Positions 9,601 to 20,552 of a DNA stretch of 64,000 bases are shown in pieces. The stretch is from Neisseria dentiae (GTDB lineage Bacteria > Pseudomonadota > Gammaproteobacteria > Burkholderiales > Neisseriaceae). The number at the start of each line of letters is the position of its first letter. The first letter of the stretch is position 1. The stretch covers positions 124,001-188,000 of the forward strand of contig NZ_JANIKQ010000001.1 of the NCBI RefSeq assembly GCF_024580525.1. The letters are read 5' to 3'. The notes under the pieces are model-generated. The model was not told the DNA's origin. It was given only the letters and a program-made list of their open reading frames with translations, and did not search any database. The translations under genes were made by a program, and so were the position numbers.

Positions 9601-11072
9601 GTATCGTCGCCCATCGAGCCGACGGCTTCCTGCCCGTCTTCGCCCAACACGCGCACGATGCTTTCCAGCTCTTCGCGGTCATAGAGAAACTGCTTCTGAT
9701 ACACGGCCAGCATATCGGCGTTCATGGCCGATTCGCCGGCTTCGTTGTCGGGCAGCTGCTCAAACGGAATCAGGCGCTGCACGTTTTTATCCAGCCATTC
9801 GCGGTAAGGATGGCGGGCGCGCAATTCGTTGTCGATTTCGGCAGAATGCAGCAGCTTGCCGTTTTTGGTGTCGATGACCAGCAATTGGCCGGGGCCGACG
9901 CGGCCTTTTTCCACCACTTCGTCGGGCGCGTAATCCCAAATGCCCACTTCGGAAGCAATGGTAATCAGGCGGTCTTGCGTAATCACATAACGCGCGGGGC
10001 GCAGGCCGTTGCGGTCGAGGTTGCAGGCGGCGTAACGGCCGTCTGAAAGTACGATGCCGGCGGGGCCGTCCCACGGCTCCATGTGCATGGAATTGAAGTC
10101 GTAGAAAGCGCGCAAATCGTCGTCCATATCGGGGTTTTGCTGCCAGGCGGGCGGCACCAGCAGACGCATGGCGCGGAACAAGTCCATGCCGCCGCACACG
10201 AACACTTCCAGCATATTATCCAGTGAGCTGGAATCCGAACCGCTTTCGTTGACAAACGGCGCGGCGGTCTGCAAATCGGGAATCAGCGGCGTGTGGTATT
10301 TATACGCCCGCGCCCGCGCCCACGCGCGGTTGCCGGAAATGGTGTTGATTTCGCCGTTGTGCGCCAGATAGCGGAAAGGCTGCGCCAATTTCCAGCGCGG
10401 CTGGGTGTTGGTGGAAAAACGCTGGTGGAACAAACAGATGGCAGACTGCATGCGCAAATCGCCCAAATCGAGATAAAACTTGGGCAAATCTTTAGGCATA
10501 CACAAACCTTTGTAAATCACGGTTTGGTTGGAAAAGCTGCAAATATAGAAATCGGGGTGGCTGATGCGTTTTTCGATGCGGCGGCGGGTAACGAACAGGC
10601 GGCGCTGCAAATCCTGCGTGCGCCAGCCGGAAGGCGCGTTGATAAACACCTGTTTGATTTGCGGCATATCCGCCAAGGCAATCGAGCCGAGCACCGCCGG
10701 ATTGGTCGGCACCTCGCGCCAAGCGGCCACGCCCAGCGTTTCGCGGATTAATTCTTCGTTGATGATGCCGATGCAGCGCTCTGCCTCGATGCTGTCTTGC
10801 GGCAGGAAAATCTGCCCCACGGCAAACTTCTGCGCCAATGAAAAACCGGCCTCTTCTGCAACCGTGCGGAAAAAACTTTCCGGCATCTGAATCGACAAAC
10901 CGCAGCCGTCGCCGGTTTTGCCGTCGGCCAGAATCGCGCCGCGGTGCTGCATGCGCGACAAACCCAAAATGGCGTTGCGGACGACTTTATGGCTCTGGAC
11001 ACCGTCGATATTGGCAATCAAGCCGAAACCGCAGTTTTCTCGTTCTAATGTACGGTCGTATAACATGGTCAT
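6609..11072 (-). CDS. gltB: Glutamate synthase large subunit GltB
   Basis: Alpha subunit of NADPH glutamate synthase. It hydrolyses glutamine and transfers the ammonia to 2-oxoglutarate. The 1487 residues are normal. Order of parts: short propeptide, then Cys14 (NCGFGLIANIDG) that becomes the N-terminal nucleophile of the class II glutaminase domain; a central domain; the FMN-binding synthase barrel (about residues 830-1200) with the [3Fe-4S] cysteines in CRYLRICHLNNC; and the C-terminal glycine-rich beta-helix (GTAGQSLGVWLAGGVNLDL). The start at 11072 has AAAGG at a good distance; ATG at 11066 is the alternative. A variant uptake word, TGCCTGTCTGAA, lies within the gene near 9225. Confidence 0.97.
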   Translation of the reverse strand: MTMLYDRTLERENCGFGLIANIDGVQSHKVVRNAILGLSRMQHRGAILADGKTGDGCGLSIQMPESFFRTVAEEAGFSLAQKFAVGQIFLPQDSIEAERCIGIINEELIRETLGVAAWREVPTNPAVLGSIALADMPQIKQVFINAPSGWRTQDLQRRLFVTRRRIEKRISHPDFYICSFSNQTVIYKGLCMPKDLPKFYLDLGDLRMQSAICLFHQRFSTNTQPRWKLAQPFRYLAHNGEINTISGNRAWARARAYKYHTPLIPDLQTAAPFVNESGSDSSSLDNMLEVFVCGGMDLFRAMRLLVPPAWQQNPDMDDDLRAFYDFNSMHMEPWDGPAGIVLSDGRYAACNLDRNGLRPARYVITQDRLITIASEVGIWDYAPDEVVEKGRVGPGQLLVIDTKNGKLLHSAEIDNELRARHPYREWLDKNVQRLIPFEQLPDNEAGESAMNADMLAVYQKQFLYDREELESIVRVLGEDGQEAVGSMGDDTPFAVLSERPRLIFDYFRQYFAQVTNPPIDPLREAHVMSLATSIGREMSVFFEAEGMSHRVNFKSPVLLYSDMQQLLRLPEAHYKHTVLDATYSPDSGLKAAVEALCNQAEEAVRSGTVLLVVSDRHIAQDRQPIPSALAVGAIQNRLVAANLRCDANIIVETAEARNPHHFAVLIGLGATAVYPYLAYESLAQMVNAGAIAKPLRVVMANFRNGINKGLYKIMSKMGISCVSSYRCARLFELVGMNKEIVDLCFPGITSRVEGASFADLHEQISATRKRAWRRSQGVDAGGLLKFKPQGEYHAYNPEVVNTIQAAVNSGDYAKYRLYRDAVNNRPVTTIRDMLRLKTENCTPIALEKVEPSENLFKRFDSAAMSIGALSPEAHESLAIAMNRLGGYSNSGEGGEDPKRYGTEKVSRIKQVASGRFGVTPAYLMSADVIQIKVAQGAKPGEGGQLPGDKVTPYIAQLRYAVPGSTLISPPPHHDIYSIEDLAQLIFDLKQINPKALISVKLVSLPGVGTIATGVAKAYADLITIAGYDGGTGASPLSSVKYCGSPWELGLAEAQQALVENNLRHKVRLQVDGGLKTGLDIIKAAILGAESFGFGTGPMVALGCRYLRICHLNNCATGVATQDDTLRGKHYHGDAEKAMNYFRFIAQDVREILAELGVEKLTDLIGRTELLEIIEGKTAKQRGLDLAKLLYSPKVPDGSARYCTQNNTPFDKGRLNAEIVREAQEALENGSGTDMSFDISNLDRSVGAALSGIIAQAHGNRGKTGQEFNISLNGTAGQSLGVWLAGGVNLDLTGDANDYVGKGMAGGRIVIKPHNGVAFKAEDAAIAGNTCLYGATGGELFASGRAGERFAVRNSGALAVVEGIGDNGCEYMTGGVVTILGKTGINFGAGMTGGFAYVLDVDGKFKGRINPEMVEGLGITDLPTHQEHLRGLIERHVELTHSRIGERILGDWENHVGKFVLVKPKANDVNALLGHKRRTVMELREVTA

Positions 11073-11385
11073 GGTAGTGGGCCTTTATTTGAGAGGGGTT
11101 TATAATTTCGGGCGCTTTTACGGGTTTGTTAGTATTGTTGGCCGGTAAAACAGGCGCGGGGCTATAAAATACCTAAATTGTTGACAATCGTCAAAGCATT
11201 TCTTTAACACCGGCTTTGCCGTTATATTAAAAATATTAAAATTTTTAGAATTTTGTATTTCGTAAAACTAATAATTGAAATTTTATAATTAAATTTTCTA
11301 AAAAATTATTTGTTTATATTAATTAAAGAAATATGCATAAAAGGGTTAAGATTTGCAATTTCAAATGATTCCCCAGGGCAAAACT
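11073..11385. other. AT-rich gltB upstream region
   Basis: About 310 bases without a gene between gltB and eda. It is strongly AT-rich from about 11200 to 11340. A perfect inverted repeat TTGACAATCGTCAA lies at 11181-11194 and might be an operator for gltB. No clear promoter boxes can be assigned by eye. Confidence 0.5.
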
Positions 11386-11417
11386 AAGGCCGTCTGAATA
11401 TTTTTCAGACGGCCTTT
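11385..11417 (-). terminator. eda terminator (uptake-sequence pair)
   Basis: AAGGCCGTCTGAA, a five-base AT loop and TTCAGACGGCCTT, placed 20 bases after the eda stop. Confidence 0.75.
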
Positions 11418-11437
11418 CGATATATAGAAACCGGTGC

Positions 11438-12058
11438 TTATTTCAATGCCGCGGCTTCTTTTGCCAAACGGGTAATGGTTGCCCAGTCTTTGTTTTGCAC
11501 GGCTTCTTTAGGGGTGAGCCATGTACCGCCCACGCATAACACGTTGGGCAGTTTGAGGTATTCGGGCGCGCTTTCGAGGGTTATGCCGCCGGTGGGGCAG
11601 AAACGCACATGAGCGTAAGGGCCGTAGAGGGCTTTGAGCATGGCTTTGCCGCCCACCACTTCGGCGGGAAACAGTTTCAAGGTGTCGATGCCGTGCTCGA
11701 GCGCAAGTTGTACTTCGCCGGGAGTGGCCACACCGGGAATCAGCGGAATACCGCTGTTGTGGCTGGCTTTTGCCAGCGATTCGTGCAGGCCGGGGCTGAT
11801 GGCAAACACGGCACCCGCGTCTTCAACTGCTTTGAGCTGGTCGGGGTTGGTAACGGTGCCCGCGCCCACAATCGCGCCTTTCACTTCTTTTTTAATCAGT
11901 TCGATGGCTTTGAGGCCGTGTTCGGTGCGCAAGGTGATTTCGAGGGTGGGAATGCCGCCTTCAACCAAAGCGTGCGCCAGATCAACGGCGGTGTTGATGT
12001 CGTCGATTGCCATCACGGGGACAACGGCGCCTGCGGAAAGGATGTCGCGTGGGTTCAT
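11438..12058 (-). CDS. eda: KDPG/KHG aldolase
   Basis: Second enzyme of the Entner-Doudoroff pathway: it splits 2-keto-3-deoxy-6-phosphogluconate into pyruvate and glyceraldehyde 3-phosphate. It is a 206-residue class I aldolase. The Schiff-base lysine is Lys128 in TLKLFPAEVVGG, and the catalytic glutamate Glu40 is in PTLEITLRT. It follows edd on the same strand with a 97-base gap holding an uptake-sequence pair, so it may be partly uncoupled from edd. Confidence 0.96.
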   Translation of the reverse strand: MNPRDILSAGAVVPVMAIDDINTAVDLAHALVEGGIPTLEITLRTEHGLKAIELIKKEVKGAIVGAGTVTNPDQLKAVEDAGAVFAISPGLHESLAKASHNSGIPLIPGVATPGEVQLALEHGIDTLKLFPAEVVGGKAMLKALYGPYAHVRFCPTGGITLESAPEYLKLPNVLCVGGTWLTPKEAVQNKDWATITRLAKEAAALK

Positions 12059-12096
12059 GTGGTTGCTCCAATCAGAACAGTTTAAGTAAATATCGG

Positions 12097-12137
12097 TTTC
12101 AGACGGCCTGAATATATAGCGTTAGGCCGTCTGAAAA
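12097..12137 (-). terminator. Uptake-sequence pair between edd and eda
   Basis: TTTCAGACGGCCT and AGGCCGTCTGAAAA flank a 16-base spacer. As eda follows in the same direction, this may be an attenuator rather than a full stop. Confidence 0.45.
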
Positions 12138-12155
12138 TCTTTGCGGGCTTGTTAT

Positions 12156-13985
<1,830 letters not shown>

Positions 13986-14119
13986 GGTGGCCTGCCTTTC
14001 GTGGTGGTGGTCGGCGGTGTTTCTTCAACTCGGATGTGCTGCTTTTGTTGTGTATTTGGCTCTTGATTTCAAACGCTTGAGGCCGTCTGAAAGCCTTTGC
14101 ACGCATTATAATATAGTTT

Positions 14120-14134
14120 TGTAGTTAAGTTACA
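14120..14134. promoter_or_regulatory. Probable HexR operator 1
   Basis: TGTAGTTAAGTTACA, extended on both sides to TTTTGTA...TACAAAA, is an almost perfect palindrome. It differs at one position from the proteobacterial HexR consensus as I recall it (TGTARTTWWAYTACA). hexR itself lies in the divergent operon. Confidence 0.65.
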
Positions 14135-14166
14135 AAATAATGCTTGAACTAAGTCAAACTTTGTTT

Positions 14167-14181
14167 CGTAGTTTTGTAACA
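14167..14181. promoter_or_regulatory. Probable HexR operator 2
   Basis: CGTAGTTTTGTAACA has the same length and arms as operator 1 with a few changes, and is preceded by TTT and followed by AAA like it. It starts 47 bases further on. Confidence 0.5.
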
Positions 14182-14409
14182 AAATGGCGCTTGAAATCGG
14201 GCTATATGTTTACTTAGGTCAACTTTTATCCAAAACAACATAGACAAAACGTGTAGTGCCGTGTAGGATTGCTACCCAATTTCAGTGCAATTGCGCTGTA
14301 TTTTATCCGGATTACAGCCGATGGGCGCAGGATATGTAATTCTATGTACATATTTTCCGCGCGGGCAGCAGATGATTTTCAAAGATAAACCTTGATGAAA
14401 GAAGAAATG

Positions 14410-15855
14410 ATGAATACTCAAACAAACTTCGATTTGGTGTTATTTGGTGCAACCGGCGACTTGGCCATGCGCAAACTGCTGCCCTGCCTTTATCAGGCGC
14501 ATGTGGCCGGGCTGCTCCACCCCGCAGGCCGTATTTTGGGGGTGAGCCGCAGTGAACTGGACACCGCTGGGTTTCTCGCAAAAGTGGAAACCAATTCCAA
14601 AATCCACATCAAGCAGAATTTCAGCGAAGAAGCATGGGCATCTTTCATCAAGCGCATCCACTATCTAACCGTTGACGTAACCAATCCCGACGATTTCAAA
14701 ACGCTGGCCGACACGGTAAAAGCGCGCAAAGAAACCGACAACGTGGTGGTTTACCTTTCCACCGCACCGAAATTTTTCGCCCCTGCCTGCGCCGAACTGG
14801 CCAATGTGGGTTTAAACGGCGGCAACGTGCGCATCGTGCTTGAAAAACCGCTGGGCACCGATTTGAAATCTTCCCAAGAAATCAACACCGACGTGGCCCG
14901 CTATTTCAAAGAAGAGCAGGTTTACCGCATCGACCACTATTTGGGCAAAGAAGCGCTGCAAAACCTGCTGGCGCTGCGTTTCGCCAACCTCGTGTTCGAA
15001 CCGCTGTGGAACAACAAATATGTGAAAAGCGTGCAGCTTACCATCGCCGAGCAGTTGGGTGTTGAAGAGCGCGGCGAGTTTTACGACATCACCGGCGCCT
15101 TGCGCGACATGGTGCAGAACCACCTGATGCAGATGCTGTGCATGACGGCGATGGAAGCGCCGAAAAGCCTCGATGCCGACGACGTGCGCGACGAAAAACT
15201 GAAAGTAATCAAGTCACTCAAACCGCTAACCTCCGCCGATGTGGATGCCAACGTGGTGCGCGCCCAATACACCGAAAACAAAGGCATGAACGGCTATCTG
15301 CAAGAACACAACGTGCCCGCCGGCAGCCGCACCGAAACTTATGTGGCCGTGAAAGCCGAAATCAACAACGAGCGCTGGGCCGGCGTGCCGTTTTATCTGC
15401 GCACCGGCAAACGCATGGCCGGCAAAGTGGCCGAAATCGTGTTGAATTTCCGCGACCTGCCCAACCATATTTTTGAAAACAGCCAACCTGCGCCCAACCG
15501 TTTGGTAATCGAATTGCAGCCCACCGAATCGGTGCGCCTCTACACGCAGGTAAAAACCCCCGGCGCGGGCAACAAAGTGGAGCTTACCGCCCTGAGCGTG
15601 GACATGGGCAAAGCAATCCAAGGCCGCCGCGCCGAAGCCTACGAACGCCTGCTGCTTGATGTGATCAACGGCAAGCTGGCGCTGTTCAACCGCCGCGACG
15701 AGTTGGAAGCCGCTTGGGAATGGGTGATGCCGATTATGGAAAACTGGGAAAACAGCCCCACTCCGCCTCACGGCTACGCCGCCGATTCATGGGGCCCCGA
15801 AGCCGCCCGCGAGCTGCTGGCGCGCAACGGCGACAAATGGCACGAAGAGCAGTAA
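14410..15855 (+). CDS. zwf: Glucose-6-phosphate 1-dehydrogenase
   Basis: Oxidises glucose 6-phosphate to 6-phosphogluconolactone with NADP+. It has about 481 residues. The nucleotide-binding loop is FGATGDLAMRKL near the N-terminus, and the substrate motif RIDHYLGKE lies at about residue 175. Candidate starts are ATG at 14395, 14407 and 14410, and TTG at 14392. The last ATG gives MNTQTNFDLV, which fits the family best, with purine-rich sequence just upstream. It is the first gene of the zwf-pgl-glk-hexR-pgi cluster and probably under HexR control. Confidence 0.95.
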   Translation: MNTQTNFDLVLFGATGDLAMRKLLPCLYQAHVAGLLHPAGRILGVSRSELDTAGFLAKVETNSKIHIKQNFSEEAWASFIKRIHYLTVDVTNPDDFKTLADTVKARKETDNVVVYLSTAPKFFAPACAELANVGLNGGNVRIVLEKPLGTDLKSSQEINTDVARYFKEEQVYRIDHYLGKEALQNLLALRFANLVFEPLWNNKYVKSVQLTIAEQLGVEERGEFYDITGALRDMVQNHLMQMLCMTAMEAPKSLDADDVRDEKLKVIKSLKPLTSADVDANVVRAQYTENKGMNGYLQEHNVPAGSRTETYVAVKAEINNERWAGVPFYLRTGKRMAGKVAEIVLNFRDLPNHIFENSQPAPNRLVIELQPTESVRLYTQVKTPGAGNKVELTALSVDMGKAIQGRRAEAYERLLLDVINGKLALFNRRDELEAAWEWVMPIMENWENSPTPPHGYAADSWGPEAARELLARNGDKWHEEQ

Positions 15856-15860
15856 ACGTT

Positions 15861-15917
15861 TTTTCAGACGGCCTTCCGGTTTGATCAGCCCCGATTCGAT
15901 TGAGGCCGTCTGAAAAC
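15861..15917 (+). terminator. Uptake-sequence pair between zwf and pgl
   Basis: TTTTCAGACGGCCT and AGGCCGTCTGAAAA with a 27-base spacer. The weak long-loop hairpin probably only tempers read-through. Confidence 0.35.
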
Positions 15918-15943
15918 CATATTTGAGAAAGCAGGAGAAAATT

Positions 15944-16642
15944 ATGGCTTACCAATGGCACTCATTTGACAATGCCGCCGCCGCGTCCGCCGCATTGGCC
16001 GATGCCGTGGCCGCCGCCTTGCAACAGGCGCTCGACAAAAAAGGCAGCGCCGTTTTGGCCGTGCCGGGCGGGCGTTCGCCCATCGCCTTTTTCGAGGCCT
16101 TATCGCAAAAAAACCTGGCTTGGCAAAACATCGGCGTCACGCTGGTAGACGAGCGCATCGTGCCTACCACCCATGCCGACAGCAACACCGGTCTGGTGCA
16201 CGAATATCTGCTGCAAAACCAAGCCGCCGCCGCACAATGGATTCCCGTGGTGGAGGCAGGCAAAACCGAAGCCGGTTTGCAGCCCGAAGCCGTGGTTCAG
16301 ACGGCCTTGCAACACTACCGCCAGCCCGATGTGCTGGTGTTGGGCATGGGCGGCGACGGCCACACCGCATCGCTGTTTCCGCAAGCGCCGCAGCTCGATA
16401 AAGGCTTGGACGAAGCCAACACCGTGCCGCTTTTGCACACCACGCCCGTTACCGCCCCACACGAGCGCGTAAGCATGACGCTGGCGGCTATCGCACAAAC
16501 CCCCGCCGTGTTTCTGGCCATCGGCGGCGCAGAGAAAAAAGCGGTGTTCGACCAAGCCGCCGCCGCACCCAGCAAAACCTACCCCACCAGCTATATACTC
16601 AACCACGAAAAGGTAAACTGCCATGTCTACTACGCAGAATAA
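15944..16642 (+). CDS. pgl: 6-phosphogluconolactonase
   Basis: Hydrolyses 6-phosphogluconolactone to 6-phosphogluconate, linking Zwf to Edd. It has 232 residues of the DevB/NagB-like fold. Motifs seen: [12 protein letters not shown] (about residues 40-51), [17 protein letters not shown] (about 65-80), and [14 protein letters not shown] (about 133-146). The start at 15944 has AGGAG at good spacing. Its 3' end overlaps glk by 20 bases, which points to translational coupling. Confidence 0.95.
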   Translation: MAYQWHSFDNAAAASAALADAVAAALQQALDKKGSAVLAVPGGRSPIAFFEALSQKNLAWQNIGVTLVDERIVPTTHADSNTGLVHEYLLQNQAAAAQWIPVVEAGKTEAGLQPEAVVQTALQHYRQPDVLVLGMGGDGHTASLFPQAPQLDKGLDEANTVPLLHTTPVTAPHERVSMTLAAIAQTPAVFLAIGGAEKKAVFDQAAAAPSKTYPTSYILNHEKVNCHVYYAE

Positions 16643-17687
16643 AACCACCACCAAGCAGCCTCAAACCGCAACCGTCGAATGGCCGCGACTGGTGGCCGAT
16701 ATCGGCGGCACCAACGCCCGCTTCGCATTGGAAACCGCACCGCAGCAGATCGAAAAAGTGGAAGTGCTGCCGTGCAACGATTACGACACTATTGTCGATG
16801 CCGCACGCGAATACCTGAAACGCGCAGGCAGCCCCAAAATCAGCCATGCCGCCATCGCCATCGCCAACCCCATCATGGGCGACTGGGTGCAGATGACCAA
16901 CCACCATTGGGCGTTTTCCATCGAAACCACCCGCCAGTCGCTCGGTTTGGAAACCCTGATTCTGCTCAACGACTTCACCGCGCAGGCATTGGCGATTACA
17001 CAGGTGGCGCCCGAAGAATTGGTGCAGGTGGGCGGCTCGAAACCCGTTGCCAACGCCCCAAAAGCCGTGCTCGGCCCCGGCACCGGCTTGGGCGTGAGCG
17101 GCCTGATTCCGAGCAATACCGGCTGGGTGCCGCTGGCGGGCGAAGGCGGCCACGTGAGCTTTCCGCCGTTTGACGATGCCGAAGTGATGATTTGGCAGTT
17201 TGCCAAGAAAAAATACGGCCACGTTTCCGCCGAACGCTTTTTGAGCGGTGCCGGCCTGACACTGATTTACGAAGCACTGGCTATTAAAGAAGGCGTGAAA
17301 CCGCAAAAACTCACCCCCGCCGAAATCAGCGAGCAGGCATTGAGCGGTTCTTCGCCCCTGTGTCGGCTGGCTCTGGATATTTTCTGCGCCATGCTCGGCA
17401 CGGTCGCTTCCAACCTGGCCTTAACGCTGGGCGCCAGCGGCGGCGTGTATTTGTGCGGCGGCATCATTCCGCGCTTTATCGACTATTTCAAATATTCGCC
17501 GTTCCGCAGCCGCTTTGAAAACAAAGGCCGTTTCGATGCCTATCTGGCGGCGATTCCCGTGTATGTGGTGCTGAGCAAATTCCCCGGCATCCACGGCGCG
17601 GCGGTAGCCCTGTCCAACCACCTGCAAGGGCGCTGCAACAACACTGCGGCGCTGGGCGGTGCGGGCAAATCCGCCTCAAACGCATAA
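16623..17687 (+). CDS. glk: Glucokinase
   Basis: ATP-dependent phosphorylation of glucose to glucose 6-phosphate, supplying Zwf. It has 354 residues; the N-terminal 20 are a polar extension before the phosphate-binding motif [14 protein letters not shown]. Also visible are catalytic Asp in [22 protein letters not shown], and the C-terminal [14 protein letters not shown]. It starts inside the end of pgl. Its start could also be a little later because the first 20 residues are not conserved in the family. Confidence 0.95.
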   Translation: MSTTQNKTTTKQPQTATVEWPRLVADIGGTNARFALETAPQQIEKVEVLPCNDYDTIVDAAREYLKRAGSPKISHAAIAIANPIMGDWVQMTNHHWAFSIETTRQSLGLETLILLNDFTAQALAITQVAPEELVQVGGSKPVANAPKAVLGPGTGLGVSGLIPSNTGWVPLAGEGGHVSFPPFDDAEVMIWQFAKKKYGHVSAERFLSGAGLTLIYEALAIKEGVKPQKLTPAEISEQALSGSSPLCRLALDIFCAMLGTVASNLALTLGASGGVYLCGGIIPRFIDYFKYSPFRSRFENKGRFDAYLAAIPVYVVLSKFPGIHGAAVALSNHLQGRCNNTAALGGAGKSASNA

Positions 17688-17735
17688 GCCGGGAAACCAT
17701 AAAACAAACGCAACAAACAAGAAAAACATACGGTG

Positions 17736-17780
17736 TTTTTCAGACGGCCTAAATTAAACCGCAGAGGCCGTCTGAAAAAA
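17736..17780 (+). terminator. Uptake-sequence pair between glk and hexR
   Basis: TTTTTCAGACGGCCT and AGGCCGTCTGAAAAA with a 15-base loop. It may separate zwf-pgl-glk from hexR-pgi. Confidence 0.5.
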
Positions 17781-17838
17781 CCAACTGCCTCAATAAGAAC
17801 AATTATCCGGAAAACAACATTTATTTGGAAAACACACT

Positions 17839-18702
17839 ATGTTAAGCAAAATCAGCGAATCACTAACCGATTTATCAGGTGCCGAACGCAAAGTGGCCGA
17901 ATCGGCACTGGCCGAGCCCAAATGGTTCGTGCATGCCGCCGTGGCCGAAATCGCCGAGCGCGCCTCGGTGAGCCAGCCCACCGTTATCCGTTTCTGCCGC
18001 AGCCTGGGCTATAAAGGGCTGCCCGAATTCAAACTGGCGCTGTCGGCCAGCATCGGCCACGAAGGCATGCCTTATGTGCACGAAGAATTGAACGCCGACG
18101 ACGACATGGCCAGCGTGGTGGAAAAAGTGTTGAGCAATGCCGCCGCCTCGATACTCGGCGCGCGCCGCTTTTTGAAAGAAACCGAGCTGGAAACCGCCAT
18201 TGCCATGCTCACCCATGCCCGCCGCATCGAATTTTACGGCGTGGGCAACTCGGGCATCGTGGCGCAAGACGCGCAACATAAGTTTTTCCGTTTCGGCATT
18301 TCCACCGTGGCCTATGTGGACACCCACATCCAACTGATGGCCGCCTCGGTGTTGAGCAACCACGACGTATTGGTGGTGATTTCCAACTCAGGCTCTTCCA
18401 TCGAGCTGCTCGATGCGGTGAGCATCGCCAAAGAAAACGGCGCGGCGGTGATTGCGATTACCCGTTCCGGCTCGCCGCTGGCGCAACTGGCCGACTGCGT
18501 GCTGAGCATCGCCTCGCAGGAAAACGTGGAACTCTACACGCCGATGGTTTCGCGGCTGCTGCAATTGGCCGTTATCGACATTCTCGCCATCGGCCTGGCC
18601 CTGCGTTTGGGCGAAACCGCCAGCCTGCAACTGCAAAAGAGCAAACGCAGCATTCACAGCAAACATTTGGAATACGATAAAGACAAGGACTCAGAATCAT
18701 GA
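17839..18702 (+). CDS. hexR: RpiR-family transcriptional regulator HexR
   Basis: Regulator of glucose catabolism; in proteobacteria HexR binds KDPG and lifts repression of zwf, edd and related genes. It has 287 residues: an N-terminal RpiR-type helix-turn-helix (about 1-75, with [19 protein letters not shown]) and a C-terminal SIS sugar-phosphate domain (about 120-250, with [16 protein letters not shown] and [11 protein letters not shown]). It overlaps pgi by four bases. Operator-like palindromes between edd and zwf fit this protein. Confidence 0.93.
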   Translation: MLSKISESLTDLSGAERKVAESALAEPKWFVHAAVAEIAERASVSQPTVIRFCRSLGYKGLPEFKLALSASIGHEGMPYVHEELNADDDMASVVEKVLSNAAASILGARRFLKETELETAIAMLTHARRIEFYGVGNSGIVAQDAQHKFFRFGISTVAYVDTHIQLMAASVLSNHDVLVVISNSGSSIELLDAVSIAKENGAAVIAITRSGSPLAQLADCVLSIASQENVELYTPMVSRLLQLAVIDILAIGLALRLGETASLQLQKSKRSIHSKHLEYDKDKDSES

Positions 18703-20360
18703 AACATTTACAGGATTTGCCTTCTTGGCGGGAACTCTGGAAACATTTCGACGCCACCAAAGGCCTGCATATGCGCGAAATGTTCGAGCAAGACCCCGAA
18801 CGCGCCCAACGCTACTGGCTCGAAGTGGGCGGCATCACGCTGGATTATTCCAAAAACCGCATCACCGACGAAACGCTGAACCTGCTGTTCAAACTGGCGC
18901 GTGAAGCCGGCCTGCCCGAACGCATCAAACAGATGTTCCACGGCGAAAAAATCAACGAAACCGAAAACCGTGCCGTGCTCCACATCGCCTTGCGCAACCG
19001 CACCAATTCGCCCATCGAAGTCGACGGCGAAGACGTGATGCCCAAAGTGAACCATGTGCTGCACCGCATGGGCGAATTCACCCACGAAGTGCGCAGCGGC
19101 GAATGGCTGGGCTACACCAACCAAGTGATTACCGACGTGGTCAATATCGGCATCGGCGGCTCCGATTTAGGCCCGCTGATGATGTGCACCGCGCTCAAAC
19201 CCTTCGGCCACCCGCGGATGCGCATGCACTTCGTTTCCAACGTGGACGGCTCGCAACTGCGCGACGTGCTCGAAAAAGTGCACCCCGAAACCACGCTGTT
19301 CGTTATCGCCTCCAAAACCTTCACCACCCAAGAAACGCTCACCAACGCCCTGACCGCGCGCGAATGGTTTTTGAAACACGCCGGCGACGAAGCCGCGATT
19401 GCCAAACATTTCGTCGCCGTGTCCACCAACAAAAAAGCCGTGGCCGAATTCGGCATCGACACCGCCAATATGTTTGAATTCTGGGATTGGGTGGGCGGCC
19501 GCTACAGCCTGTGGTCCGCCATCGGCCTGCCGATTATGCTGTTTTTGGGCGAAGAAAACTTTATCGAAATGCTCAACGGCGCCCACCTGATGGACCAGCA
19601 CTTCGCCAACGCCCCGTTGGAGCAGAATATGCCCGTGCTGCTGGCGCTGATCGGCATCTGGTATATCAACTATTACGGCGGCGGCAGCCACGTTATCGCC
19701 CCCTACGACCAACACCTGCACCGCCTGCCCAAATTTATCCAGCAACTCGACATGGAAAGCAACGGCAAACAGGTAACGCTCGACGGTCAGCCCGTGGCGC
19801 ACGAAACCGCACCGATTATCTGGGGCGAAACCGGTATCAACGGCCAACACGCCTTCTTCCAGCTGCTGCATCAAGGCACGCACATCACCCCCATCGACCT
19901 GATTGCCTCACTCGAAAAACGCAGCAACCTGCCCGGCCACCACGAAATCCTGCTGGCCAACGTGTTTGCGCAGGCCGAAGCCTTTATGCGCGGCAAAACC
20001 CCCGAAGAAGCGCGCGCCGAACTCGAAGCGCAAGGCTTGGATCAGGCGAAGATTGAAGCGCTGGTGCCGCACAAAACCTTTTCGGGCAACCGCCCCAGTA
20101 ACATCATTCTGATGACCAAAATCAACCCCCGCAACATGGGCAGCCTGATTGCGCTCTACGAACACAAAACCTTCGTGCAGGGCGTGATTTGGGGCATCAA
20201 CAGTTTCGACCAATGGGGCGTCGAACTGGGCAAACAGCTGGCCAAAACCATTTTGGGCGAATTAACAGGCAAAACCGACGTGCAGCAGCACGACAGCTCG
20301 ACCGAGCGCCTGATCCGCCTCTACCGCAACGCCAATTGCGACAAAGCGGGAGAGTGCTGA
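18699..20360 (+). CDS. pgi: Glucose-6-phosphate isomerase
   Basis: Interconverts glucose 6-phosphate and fructose 6-phosphate. It has 553 residues. Signatures seen: [17 protein letters not shown] (about residues 149-165), [16 protein letters not shown], the second signature [12 protein letters not shown] with the active-site histidine, and [17 protein letters not shown]. It overlaps hexR (ATGA), so the two are translated together. In an Entner-Doudoroff organism it recycles fructose 6-phosphate back to the pathway. Confidence 0.97.
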   Translation: MKHLQDLPSWRELWKHFDATKGLHMREMFEQDPERAQRYWLEVGGITLDYSKNRITDETLNLLFKLAREAGLPERIKQMFHGEKINETENRAVLHIALRNRTNSPIEVDGEDVMPKVNHVLHRMGEFTHEVRSGEWLGYTNQVITDVVNIGIGGSDLGPLMMCTALKPFGHPRMRMHFVSNVDGSQLRDVLEKVHPETTLFVIASKTFTTQETLTNALTAREWFLKHAGDEAAIAKHFVAVSTNKKAVAEFGIDTANMFEFWDWVGGRYSLWSAIGLPIMLFLGEENFIEMLNGAHLMDQHFANAPLEQNMPVLLALIGIWYINYYGGGSHVIAPYDQHLHRLPKFIQQLDMESNGKQVTLDGQPVAHETAPIIWGETGINGQHAFFQLLHQGTHITPIDLIASLEKRSNLPGHHEILLANVFAQAEAFMRGKTPEEARAELEAQGLDQAKIEALVPHKTFSGNRPSNIILMTKINPRNMGSLIALYEHKTFVQGVIWGINSFDQWGVELGKQLAKTILGELTGKTDVQQHDSSTERLIRLYRNANCDKAGEC

Positions 20361-20365
20361 AGAAT

Positions 20366-20400
20366 CAGGCCGTCTGAAAAAACGTCTTTCAGACGGCCTG
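20366..20400 (+). terminator. pgi terminator (uptake-sequence pair)
   Basis: CAGGCCGTCTGAAAA, a short loop and TTTCAGACGGCCTG, placed seven bases after the pgi stop. It closes the glucose operon. Confidence 0.75.
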
Positions 20401-20416
20401 TTTGCAAGGTGGTAAA

Positions 20417-20431
20417 TGTAGCAAAATAACA
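20417..20431. promoter_or_regulatory. Weak HexR-like site upstream of the sugar transporter gene
   Basis: TGTAGCAAAATAACA shares the outer TGTAG and ACA with the sites at 14120 and 14167. The middle does not match well, so this is only a candidate. Confidence 0.25.
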
Positions 20432-20552
20432 GTATTCATAATATTGGAATATCGGTATTATCTGCCGCTTTCTTTTAAGATGAATCATCAATAAAACTGC
20501 TGAATATCTTAAAAGAATTATCACCATTTTAAATCTCAACGAGGATATTGAT

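Larger units (their letters stand above)
13986..14409. promoter_or_regulatory. Divergent edd/zwf regulatory region
   Basis: A 424-base gap between edd and zwf. It contains one uptake sequence near 14081 and two related palindromic sites (14120-14134 and 14167-14181) that resemble HexR boxes. No other gene is seen. Exact promoter boxes are not assigned. Confidence 0.6.

Noticed and set aside
11270..11330. TATAATTAAATTTTC as another HexR box upstream of gltB
   Set aside because: The outer bases do not match, and the surrounding DNA is so AT-rich that such a match is expected by chance.
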